The notes under the pieces were generated by a model, which searched no databases, was not told where the DNA came from, and worked only from the letters and a program-made list of their open reading frames with translations. Both the position numbers and the translations under genes were made by a program. From Salipiger sp. CCB-MM3 (GTDB taxonomy: Bacteria; Pseudomonadota; Alphaproteobacteria; Rhodobacterales; Rhodobacteraceae), in NCBI RefSeq assembly GCF_001687105.1, contig NZ_CP014595.1, positions 2,838,171 to 2,902,170 of the forward strand: a DNA stretch of 64,000 bases, in the 5' to 3' direction. Of this stretch, positions 55,916 to 64,000 are shown in pieces. Position 1 is the stretch's first letter. Every line of letters begins with the position of its first letter.

Positions 55916-58270
55916 TCAGCTCTCCATGTCAAGCGACAGCGCCCATGCGACGCGCTCGGCGGGGGTGAGGCGCAGCGCCAGCGCCTGTTCGTAAAGCTCG
56001 GCAAACTCGGGCGTGGCGCGCAGCTCGGTGGCCTTGGCGCGGTGCCACGCCTGCCCGGCGCGGTGCAGGCGCGCAAGCTCGGGGTCGGCCAAAAGCCGGT
56101 CTATCTCGGCGCGCAGGCGCGGCAGGTTGCGCTGGATGGTGAGATCGCGCGCCCCCGACCAGTCCATGCGGATCCAGTAGTTCAGCCCGATCGCCCGGTC
56201 CACATGCAGCGCCCGCCCGCGCTGGCGTTTGATCAGGTAGCTTTCCGCCGAGCGCAGGGCGTAATGGTTGAGCTGCACCAGATCATAGCCGATGGATTTG
56301 CGCGAGTTGCGCCAGCCGTTTCGCGCCACCTCCGCCGTCATGTCACGGCCCGAGCCATTGACCCAGGTCACCGCCTCCTCGGCGCCCTTGCGCAGCTTGT
56401 TGGGGCGGTGGCACGAGAGCTTGGCATAGGCGCCATCGTTGCGCATCAGCGTTTTGAAGCCCCATGTGGTGTGCGGCTTGGGGCTGTAGCGCGGCGCGCA
56501 GTCGCTGAATTGCGCGATCACCGGCGCATCGCTTAGCGCCCGCACCCCGCCATGCCCAAAGAGCCGCCACGTCAGGGCAAAATGGCTGGCCTCGGGCGCG
56601 GCGGCAAAGAGATCATCTAGCGTGCCATTGCCGGTGCGGATGTTGACGAACTCGTCGACGTCGATGTGCAGCAGCCAATCGGCAGCGCGCACCAGCGGCT
56701 CGTTCTGCGCGGCGTCGAGCGCATGCTGCTGCGGCGAGCTTCCGGACCATGCAGAGTTGTCGCGGTGCTGCAGCACGCCCATGGCTTGCAGCCTGTTCAG
56801 GATCGCGTCGGTGCCATCTTCGCAATCGTTGGAGTAGATCAGGAAGTCATCCACGCCGATGGCGCGGTGATAGGCGATCCACTCGACGATATAGGGCGCC
56901 TCGTTCTTCATGCAGCCGAGGATGACGCGGCGGTCCTGCGTCTCGGCCGGGCGCGGCGCGGGCGTGTAGTCCGGCGCCGGGGCGGCCTCGTCCAATGTGC
57001 CGTGATTGTTGTGCGGCAGCCATGGCGAGCCCTGCAGACCCGCCAGTTTCTGCGCCACATGCGGGGGAAGGCCGGGGGCCGTGGTCGGGGCTGCTTTAGG
57101 GGCTGCTTTAGGGGCGGCTTCTGGGGCGGGGCTGACGGGGAGGGCGGCTTGCTCAGACGCTTGGGCTTCTTTTGAAGCGCGCTCGATGCGCCAGCGGAAG
57201 GCCATGAGATATTGCGTGGCGCGAAAGCCAAAGAGCGGATCGGCCTCTTGCCACGGCGCACCCGTGCTGGCGGCGCTCCCGATGTCCAGTTGCAGCCCCG
57301 GATGCTGCGCGCAGAGCGCCTCGATATCCGCGGCAAAGCGGGCATTCACCGCCTCCAGCGCGGCTGGATCCAGCGGCGCACTCTTCACCTTGATCTCGGT
57401 CAGCAGCCGCCGCCAGAGCGGGCGTTGCAGCACCAGCCTCGGATCGGTGGCAAGACGGCGCAGCAGCACCTCGTTCATCCTCCGGCAGCGGCTGAGCCAT
57501 GCGGCAGAGGGGGCCTTGGGCGGCTCTGCTGGCTCTGCCCGCCCAATGGTCTCAGGAATGCCGAAAGCCGCGCGAATTTCCTCGGTGACCTCCGCGCCGT
57601 AAAGCTGCTGCGGATCGACGCTGCGCATCTGCACGGTGCCGGGGCCAAAGACCGCCTCCCACTCGTGCTGCAGCCGCGCGAGATCGAGCCACTGCGGCGC
57701 GCCCTGCGCCTCGGGGAACTGCCCTGCACGCGGATCGCGCGGCGGACGGCTCGCCAGCGCGGCATGCCACCAGTCGGGCGCGTCCAGCAGGCCAACCTCC
57801 AGATCCAGCCCGCGCGCGCGCCCCTCCATCAACTGCGCCGCATAGCTGCGCGCCAGCATCTGCGCGGGGGTGTCCACATGCGCGACAATGGTGATGTCTT
57901 CGCTGAGCGGGGTGAGCAGCGCGCGCAGCCGCGTCGGTTCGGCGGCGCTCATCAGCGCAGACCCAAGCTGATGCGCCGAGAGGATGAGCAGATCGGGCTG
58001 CGCCGCCGCGACCTCGGCCCGCAGGTCCGCCGCCACCGCGTCGCGCAGCGCCGCCTGTGCCTCGGGGGTGGCGCAGCCGCGGCTCCAGCGCAGCGCATCC
58101 ACCGCCTGCGGATCGCTCACCGCCATGTAAAGCCGCGTGTGGTTGCGCGCGCCAAGGCTGCGGGAATAGAGCACGCCGCGCTTGTCCAACTGCCTGCGCT
58201 TGCCGTCCAGCACCCGCTGCAGCCGGTCGGCGGTTTGCGCCTCGGGACCGATGTGAACGCAAATTCTCAT
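55916..58270 (-). CDS. bipartite protein: unknown N-terminal domain fused to a GT2/92-like glycosyltransferase
   Basis: 784 aa. Residues 1 to about 400 form an uncharacterised part beginning MRICVHIGPEAQTADRLQRV, with LLILSAHQLGSALMSAAEPT; the start recalls the PAPS-loop position of sulfotransferases but lacks PKxGT. An Ala/Pro/Lys linker (APEAAPKAAPKAAPTTAPG) follows. From about residue 450 a glycosyltransferase begins (RRVILGCMKNEAPYIVEWIA, YSNDCEDGTDAILNRL, LLHIDVDEFVNIRTGNG). The ATG at 58270 overlaps the stop of the sulfotransferase gene. Possibly makes and modifies one glycan step. Confidence 0.78.
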   Translation of the reverse strand: MRICVHIGPEAQTADRLQRVLDGKRRQLDKRGVLYSRSLGARNHTRLYMAVSDPQAVDALRWSRGCATPEAQAALRDAVAADLRAEVAAAQPDLLILSAHQLGSALMSAAEPTRLRALLTPLSEDITIVAHVDTPAQMLARSYAAQLMEGRARGLDLEVGLLDAPDWWHAALASRPPRDPRAGQFPEAQGAPQWLDLARLQHEWEAVFGPGTVQMRSVDPQQLYGAEVTEEIRAAFGIPETIGRAEPAEPPKAPSAAWLSRCRRMNEVLLRRLATDPRLVLQRPLWRRLLTEIKVKSAPLDPAALEAVNARFAADIEALCAQHPGLQLDIGSAASTGAPWQEADPLFGFRATQYLMAFRWRIERASKEAQASEQAALPVSPAPEAAPKAAPKAAPTTAPGLPPHVAQKLAGLQGSPWLPHNNHGTLDEAAPAPDYTPAPRPAETQDRRVILGCMKNEAPYIVEWIAYHRAIGVDDFLIYSNDCEDGTDAILNRLQAMGVLQHRDNSAWSGSSPQQHALDAAQNEPLVRAADWLLHIDVDEFVNIRTGNGTLDDLFAAAPEASHFALTWRLFGHGGVRALSDAPVIAQFSDCAPRYSPKPHTTWGFKTLMRNDGAYAKLSCHRPNKLRKGAEEAVTWVNGSGRDMTAEVARNGWRNSRKSIGYDLVQLNHYALRSAESYLIKRQRGRALHVDRAIGLNYWIRMDWSGARDLTIQRNLPRLRAEIDRLLADPELARLHRAGQAWHRAKATELRATPEFAELYEQALALRLTPAERVAWALSLDMES

Positions 58271-58905
58271 GGCGTCTCCGCCGCCGCGCCGCGCCGCCCC
58301 GAGAGGTTCTCGTTGGCCTTGCCCCACCACGGCAGATCAACGCCGAGATGCGCCGAGATACGCGCAGGCGCTTCGGGGTCTTCGATGTCATAGGCAAGGA
58401 AGCGCGGGTCATCCGCGAAGATGCGGGCGAGAAAGGCATGATGCGCGGCGATCCACTGCGCCCGCTCCAGCCGGGTCTCGCCATAGCCTGCGGGCAGGCC
58501 GGGCACTGCGCCACGCGGCAGGCGGTTGCTGCCTAGGTCGGACCAGCGCAGCATGGAATGCGCCATCGCCTGCGGGTCGCGCGTGGAGGCTAGGAACTTC
58601 AGCTCGGGATGACGGCTGCGCAGCGCCTCGATCAGCCCAAAGTCGGTCTGCGGCCAGAGGCAGAGCCGCGTGTTGAGCACGCTGATCTCGGTCAGCGCAT
58701 CGAGCCCGCCGAGCCGCTGCAAGGGATCGCCCGAGCCGAAGTACCCGTCATAGAGCTGCCGCGCCACAAAGCTGCCGGCGATCGACGGGTCGGGACATTT
58801 GCCGCGCCGCAGCCGGTAGTCGGCCACGCGCAGCCCGGCTCGCTGCAGCGCGACGCCGAGCGTTGTGGTGCCGCTTTTGGGCAGGCCGAGGTTCACGACG
58901 ATCAT
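58267..58905 (-). CDS. sulfotransferase family protein
   Basis: 212 aa. PAPS 5'-phosphosulfate loop NLGLPKSGTTTLGVAL (about residues 5-20), and the 3'-phosphate-binding STRDPQAMAHSMLRW. It should move sulfate from PAPS to a glycan hydroxyl. It overlaps the genes on both sides by four bases, so it is translationally coupled with the two glycosyltransferases. Confidence 0.85.
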   Translation of the reverse strand: MIVVNLGLPKSGTTTLGVALQRAGLRVADYRLRRGKCPDPSIAGSFVARQLYDGYFGSGDPLQRLGGLDALTEISVLNTRLCLWPQTDFGLIEALRSRHPELKFLASTRDPQAMAHSMLRWSDLGSNRLPRGAVPGLPAGYGETRLERAQWIAAHHAFLARIFADDPRFLAYDIEDPEAPARISAHLGVDLPWWGKANENLSGRRGAAAETP

Positions 58906-59954
58906 CGCGGCGTCTCCGCAAGGCCAAGCTCGGCGATCAGCTCGGCCTCACCCGGCGGCAGCGCGGGCAGGGCGGCCAGATGCGCGGCGCGGGCGGCGAT
59001 CTCGGGCCGGGCGCGCAGCATGCCGACCTTGGCGCGATGCGCCTGCACCGACAGATCATGCAGCCGCGCCACCTCGGGCAGGGTGCGCAGCGCGGCGATC
59101 TCCGCCTCCAGCGCCGGAAGCATGCGCTGGATCGAGCGGTCTTCCCACGCCGGGTCGTTGCGCTCTTGCCAATAGCTCTCGTCGAACACCCGGCCCTCGC
59201 GGTTCACGTCGCCGCGCTCGGTTTTCACCAGATAGCTGTCGAGCGAGCGCAGCGCGTAATGGTTGAGCGTCGCAAAGCGCCGCGCCCCGGCGGCGGGGAA
59301 CTTGCGGATGCGGCGCGGTTTGGCAGCGCTGAGGAACGGGCCGGGCACGGCGCGCCCGGCGCCATCGGTCCAGCTTTCGGGCGCGCGGGACTTACGGGCA
59401 AAGGGGCGATGGGCACCGAAATATTGCAGCGGGAAGTCGCGGCGCACCAGCGTCTTCACCTCGATGGCGCTCTGGTCGCACCAGAGGTCGGGGTTGTGCG
59501 CGCGGCAGAACTGGCCGATCACCGGGCGGTCCTCGAAGGTCTCGACGCCATCATTGGCGAAGAACTGAAAGCTGAGCGAGATCGCCTGGGGATTGCCGCA
59601 CGCCTCGATCAGCGCGGCAAAGCTGTGATCGCCCACGTGGATATTGGGAAACTCGTCCACATCGGCCACCCAGACCCAATCGGCGCCGGTGACCAGATCC
59701 TGCCGCGCGGCGTCCTTTAGCGCCTCCATCTGGTAATTGCGCCCCTCGGCCGGGTTCGGCAGATGCACCACGCCCGCGGGCACCAGCGCATCGAGCAGCG
59801 CATCGGTGCCATCGTCGCAATCGTTGGAATAGATCAGAAAGTCGGTGACGCCGATCAGCCGATGATAGGCCACCCATTCGAGCACGAAGGGGCCTTCGTT
59901 CTTCACGCAGGTGACCGCGCAGATGCGCAGCCCGCTTGCCGATGGTGTCGCCAT
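58902..59954 (-). CDS. glycosyltransferase family 2/92-like protein
   Basis: 350 aa. ICAVTCVKNEGPFVLEWVAY, YSNDCDDGTDALLDAL and WVWVADVDEFPNIHVGDH are the same three motifs as in the other two enzymes of the cluster. First gene of the minus-strand operon. The ATG at 59954 is chosen because it directly precedes the fold; upstream codons are not typical. No clear ribosome site. Divergent from moxR with a 180-base gap. Confidence 0.82.
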   Translation of the reverse strand: MATPSASGLRICAVTCVKNEGPFVLEWVAYHRLIGVTDFLIYSNDCDDGTDALLDALVPAGVVHLPNPAEGRNYQMEALKDAARQDLVTGADWVWVADVDEFPNIHVGDHSFAALIEACGNPQAISLSFQFFANDGVETFEDRPVIGQFCRAHNPDLWCDQSAIEVKTLVRRDFPLQYFGAHRPFARKSRAPESWTDGAGRAVPGPFLSAAKPRRIRKFPAAGARRFATLNHYALRSLDSYLVKTERGDVNREGRVFDESYWQERNDPAWEDRSIQRMLPALEAEIAALRTLPEVARLHDLSVQAHRAKVGMLRARPEIAARAAHLAALPALPPGEAELIAELGLAETPR

Positions 59955-60133
59955 GTCGCTGCCCGTCGCCGCCCGTCCCCATCCGGGGGTTTCTCCCCCG
60001 TGATATTGCCTTTGACCATCGCATCTTGCCCCGGCTGCGTCAACGCGGCGCGGCGATCGAGCCAAAGGTCGGTAACGCTGGGATCTTGACCGGATGCGCG
60101 CGGACGGGCAGCAAGAGAGGCAGGAGGAGGCAC

Positions 60134-61060
<927 letters not shown>

Positions 61061-61062
61061 CG

Positions 61063-61146
61063 CTTCCTCTTGGCAGAAATATCCCGGGGGTCCGGGGGCA
61101 GAGCCCCCGGCTGCCCTGTGTCCGGGGGCAGAGCCCCCGAAACCCC
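61063..61146 (-). repeat. composite intergenic element, copy 6 (behind moxR, ATATTT subtype)
   Basis: Three bases after the moxR stop in + direction: TTCCTCTTGG, AAATATCCCGGGGG, then two copies of TCCGGGGGCAGAGCCCCCG (61093-61111 and 61123-61141), each a hairpin with an AGA loop. Closely matches the copy behind the 49-codon ORF near 19.2 kb. Confidence 0.8.
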
Positions 61147-61167
61147 GTCGCTCGGAACCTGCACTAG

Positions 61168-62424
61168 ATGGCCGAGCAAATCCCCCTCACGCTCCCCGAG
61201 CACCCGCGCCTCGCGCAGAACATCCTGCATTTCGCCCGCGCGCTGCGCCGCGCCGGGTTGCCGGTGGGGCCGGGCCGCGTGGTCGATGCGGTGCGGGCGG
61301 TGGAAGCGGCGGGGTTCACCGACCGGATGGATTTCTACTGGACGCTGCACGCCTGTTTCGTCTCGCGCCCCGAGCAGCGGCTGGTCTTTGCGCAGGTGTT
61401 CCGCCTCTACTGGCGCGACCCGCGCTATCTCGAGCATATGATGTCGATGATGCTCCCGGCGGTGCGCGGCGTGCAGGAGGAAAAGCGCGCGCAATCAGCC
61501 GAGAAGCGCGCCGCGCAGGCGCTGCTGGGAGATGCGCTGCCCGATCTGCCCGAGGAGCCGCCGCAGGAGGAGGCGACGAAGATCGAGGTCGACGCGTCGT
61601 TCACCGTCTCGCGCGAGGAACGGCTCAAGAGCCTCGATTTCGAACAGATGTCCACCAAAGAGATCGCCGAGGCGAAGCGCATGCTGGCCCGTCTTACCCT
61701 GCCGGTGAAGCCCTTGCCCTCGCGCCGCGGCATTGCCTCGCTGCGCGGTCGGCGGATCGACGGGCGGCGCAGCCTGCGCGCGGCCCTAAGGCAGGGCGGA
61801 GAGCTGCGCGAGCTTGCCTATCTCAAACCGCGCGAGAAATGGCCGAACCTCGTGGTGCTTTGCGACATCTCTGGCTCGATGAGCCAATACTCGCGGATGG
61901 TGCTGCATTTCCTGCACGCGGTGGCCAACCGCAAGGGCGCGGGCTGGGCGCGGGTGCATGCCTTTACCTTTGGCACGCGGCTCACCAATATCACCCGCCA
62001 TCTGGCCACGCGCGACGTGGATGCGGCGCTGCGCGCGGCGGGGGCCGAGGCGCAGGATTGGGAGGGCGGCACGCGGATCGGTGGCTGCCTGCACGCGTTC
62101 AACCGCGACTGGAGCCGCCGCGTTCTGGGGCAGGGCGCGGTGGTGCTGCTGATCACCGACGGGCTCGACCGGGATGACGCGGGGCTGCTCGGGCGGGAAA
62201 TGCAGCGCCTGCATCTTTCGGCACGGCGGCTGATCTGGCTCAACCCGCTGCTGCGCTGGGATGGGTTCGCCCCCAAGGCGGCGGGCATTCGCGCCATGCT
62301 GCCGCATGTGGACAGCTTTCGCGCAGGCCATTCCATCGCCTCGCTGGAGGCGCTCGGAGAGGTGATCTCCAGCACCGGCGACAGCGGCGAGAAGGCGCGA
62401 CTGATGGCCTTGCTGCAGGGCTAA
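61168..62424 (+). CDS. VWA domain protein (CoxE-like)
   Basis: 418 aa. N-terminal helical part (ILHFARALRRAGLPVGPGRV, LHACFVSRPEQRLVFAQVF) then a von Willebrand A domain with an intact MIDAS, VVLCDISGSMSQYSRMVLHF (Asp233-x-Ser-x-Ser), GGTRIGGCLHAFNRDW and LLITDGLDRDDAG. Partner of the upstream MoxR ATPase; related CoxE/CoxD pairs mature molybdenum hydroxylases. No such enzyme is in the window, so the client is unknown. Confidence 0.9.
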   Translation: MAEQIPLTLPEHPRLAQNILHFARALRRAGLPVGPGRVVDAVRAVEAAGFTDRMDFYWTLHACFVSRPEQRLVFAQVFRLYWRDPRYLEHMMSMMLPAVRGVQEEKRAQSAEKRAAQALLGDALPDLPEEPPQEEATKIEVDASFTVSREERLKSLDFEQMSTKEIAEAKRMLARLTLPVKPLPSRRGIASLRGRRIDGRRSLRAALRQGGELRELAYLKPREKWPNLVVLCDISGSMSQYSRMVLHFLHAVANRKGAGWARVHAFTFGTRLTNITRHLATRDVDAALRAAGAEAQDWEGGTRIGGCLHAFNRDWSRRVLGQGAVVLLITDGLDRDDAGLLGREMQRLHLSARRLIWLNPLLRWDGFAPKAAGIRAMLPHVDSFRAGHSIASLEALGEVISSTGDSGEKARLMALLQG

Positions 62425-62536
62425 GAAAAGTTCCATCCAAAAGATGATTATTTTTTAGACGTTTTGAATGAACCTTTGTTCGTCCGCGACGTTGCCCCCT
62501 CATGCCGCGAAAGCGGAGAGGAGAAAGGACGACAAG

Positions 62537-64000
62537 ATGACCAAGGGTCTTCTCAAATCGACGACCATGCTCGCGCTGGCAGCCAGCCTCGCGATGCCTG
62601 CCGCTGCGCAGAGCAACAACGGCGCGGATTGCGCCAAGACGCCCGACGCCCCCGCCTGTGCGCCCGAAAACGCGCAACAGAAGGGTGAGCAGGCCAAGGG
62701 TGATCAGGCCACGGCCAAGCAGGGCAAAGGTGACGAAAAGCCGGGCAAGGCCAAGAAGGCCGAGGCTGACGCCGCTGCCGAGACCGACAAGGACGCGGGC
62801 GGCAAGCAGGCGAAAGGCAAAGAGCAGCCCGCCGAGCCCGCCGCAACGCAGACCGCAGAAGAGCCCGCTGAGGACGCGCCGAAGGCAAAGGCCGGGGCCT
62901 CCGCAGAGGCAGACGCGGCTCAGGGCAAGAAGGCGAAGCAGGCGCAGAAGGCCAGCGAGCCGGGCATCGCCGAAGGGGAGGCTAGCACCGCCGCCGCCGC
63001 CGAGCCCAAGCTCGATACCGAGAAGCAGGCCCCTGAGCAGACGCAGGACGCGCAGCCCGCCGACAGCCAGCCCACAGAACTGAAGGCTCAGCAGGACGCC
63101 GAAGCCAAGACTCAGGCGCCCAAGGCCGACAACGCGGCAAAGGCGCCCGCCGCTGGTGCGGCCGCTGCGACCGAGCAAACGGCACCGGCGGATAGCGATG
63201 TGGCGTCGGACGATCTCGCCAAGAAGCTCGAAGCGCAGCAGGACGGCGCGGTCGAGGCGGAGGCAGACCCGAAGCCGAAGGCGCAGCAGACCACAGAGGC
63301 GCCCACCGAGGCGCCTACTGCGGCAGAGGCCGCACCGGCGCCGAAGGCTGATGCGCAAGCTGAGACCAAGGCCGAGACCAAATCCGGCGGCGACGTGAAG
63401 GCCGGGGATCTCGCCAACGAGCTCGGCGGCGAAGACTCCGAGGCGCAGGTTGCGCCGCGCGCTGCCGACAGTCAGCAAGTCGAACCGGAGCAGGCCGCAC
63501 CGGAGCAAGCCGAACCGGAGCAGACCGCCGCAGAGCAAACGGGCCAGCAGCCCGCGCCTGAGCAGGAGGCCCCGAAGCAGCAGAGCGCCGAGGCGCAGGC
63601 CGAAGCGGTGGCCCGTCAGGACAAGCAGGAGGCCAAAGTGGCCGCCGCCGCCGCGAGCGCCTCCGACAGCAACGAGGCAGAGCTGACCGAAGAGACGCTG
63701 ACCGACGCCGACGTGCGCAGCTCGGACGAGGATTTCGCCACCGATCTGCAGTCGCGCCAAGAAGCGGACACGCAAAACCGGGAAGAGCGCGCCGAGAAAG
63801 ACGATGACGACGACGAAGACGGCCTCAGCAACTTCGAAAAAGCTGCGCTGCTCGGTCTCGGCACCTTCGCTCTGAGCCAGATGATCGGCGATGACGCGCA
63901 GGTGGTGCAGAACACCGGCGACCGCGTCGTGGTCGAAGAGAACGGCCAGTACCGCGTGCTGCGCAACGACGACGTGCTGCTGCGTCAGCCCGGCTCGGAC
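62537..64000 (+). CDS. OmpA-family-type envelope protein, 3' partial
   Basis: 488 codons are visible and the frame runs past the window end. Sec signal peptide (LLKSTTMLALAASLAMPAAA, cut after AQS region), then about 390 residues almost wholly of Ala, Glu, Lys, Gln, Pro and Thr (low complexity), an acidic DDDDDEDG segment, a hydrophobic helix (KAALLGLGTFALSQMIG) and VVQNTGDRVVVEENGQYRVL, DDVLLRQPGSD. The latter segment matches the middle of long Rhodobacteraceae OmpA-family proteins, whose peptidoglycan-binding OmpA domain would lie beyond the edge. ATG at 62537 follows AAAGGAC. Confidence 0.8.
   Translation, partial: MTKGLLKSTTMLALAASLAMPAAAQSNNGADCAKTPDAPACAPENAQQKGEQAKGDQATAKQGKGDEKPGKAKKAEADAAAETDKDAGGKQAKGKEQPAEPAATQTAEEPAEDAPKAKAGASAEADAAQGKKAKQAQKASEPGIAEGEASTAAAAEPKLDTEKQAPEQTQDAQPADSQPTELKAQQDAEAKTQAPKADNAAKAPAAGAAAATEQTAPADSDVASDDLAKKLEAQQDGAVEAEADPKPKAQQTTEAPTEAPTAAEAAPAPKADAQAETKAETKSGGDVKAGDLANELGGEDSEAQVAPRAADSQQVEPEQAAPEQAEPEQTAAEQTGQQPAPEQEAPKQQSAEAQAEAVARQDKQEAKVAAAAASASDSNEAELTEETLTDADVRSSDEDFATDLQSRQEADTQNREERAEKDDDDDEDGLSNFEKAALLGLGTFALSQMIGDDAQVVQNTGDRVVVEENGQYRVLRNDDVLLRQPGSD

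Noticed and set aside
62580-63700. Low-complexity Ala/Glu/Lys/Gln region that looks like a repeat array
   Set aside because: Units are not regular in length or sequence; it is an open, biased coding region, not a DNA repeat or CRISPR.

Overview
The window is a 64 kb piece of a GC-rich alphaproteobacterial chromosome, almost certainly Rhodobacteraceae (Roseobacter group). The evidence is a Rhodobacter-type gene transfer agent (GTA) cluster ending next to cysE, a CckA hybrid kinase, a lipoyl-domain E1-beta subunit in the pyruvate dehydrogenase operon, the YceD(DUF177)-rpmF-plsX-fabH-ihfA-merR-tRNA-Pro block, and the argS-SPOR-nagZ-scpA-scpB operon. No rRNA, CRISPR array, transposase or integrase was seen.

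Layout. 1-8221: tail half of the GTA cluster (genes g7, cut by the window edge, to g15), overlapping genes on the + strand. 8357-10636: cysE with a strong terminator, then a drug-efflux type MFS transporter on the other strand. 10925-14682: pdhA-pdhB-pdhC (minus strand), preceded by ftsB (15020-15319), then pgk. 16880-17927: two overlapping cyclophilin genes, one cytoplasmic and one exported. 18106-20838: a GNAT/FemAB-like gene, a 49-codon membrane ORF and guaB. 21000-21605: a lower-GC accessory gene of unknown function. 21848-28730: an AtzC/CodA-like amidohydrolase, an RsmB-type rRNA methyltransferase, cckA with a perfect CtrA box upstream, a sulfotransferase-like gene and recA with an SOS box. 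28961-33060: DUF302 lipoprotein-like gene, A-type Fe-S carrier, dGTPase, and a Na+/H+ antiporter with an RCK domain. 33194-38481: argS, SPOR protein, nagZ, scpA, scpB. 38578-42047: SH3/DUF1236 protein, a membrane protein with a degenerate GGDEF domain, and a double-domain dCTP deaminase. 42288-46941: tRNA-Pro, merR, ihfA, fabH, plsX, rpmF and DUF177. 47036-50733: bamE, olsB-like acyltransferase, histone-deacetylase-like gene, tRNA-Gly and an exported serine hydrolase. 50712-53875: a RACo-like corrinoid-activation protein and an alpha/beta-hydrolase-like protein that lacks the nucleophile. 54156-59954: a five-gene surface-glycan cluster (three GT92/GT2-like glycosyltransferases, an FkbM methyltransferase and a sulfotransferase). 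60134-62424: MoxR ATPase and VWA protein. 62537-end: the start of a long OmpA-family-type protein.

Two themes link the genes. First, the GTA structural genes share the window with cckA; CckA-ChpT-CtrA is the known regulator of GTA production in this family, and cckA itself carries an exact TTAA-N7-TTAA box. Second, a composite intergenic element (GC hairpins, then CCCCCGG, then a GTATTT or ATATTT block, then a purine tract) occurs six times, each time close behind the 3' end of a gene. I regard this as the most interesting unexplained structure here. Most of the rest is ordinary housekeeping. The accessory parts are the 21.0-21.6 kb gene and the 54-60 kb glycan cluster.
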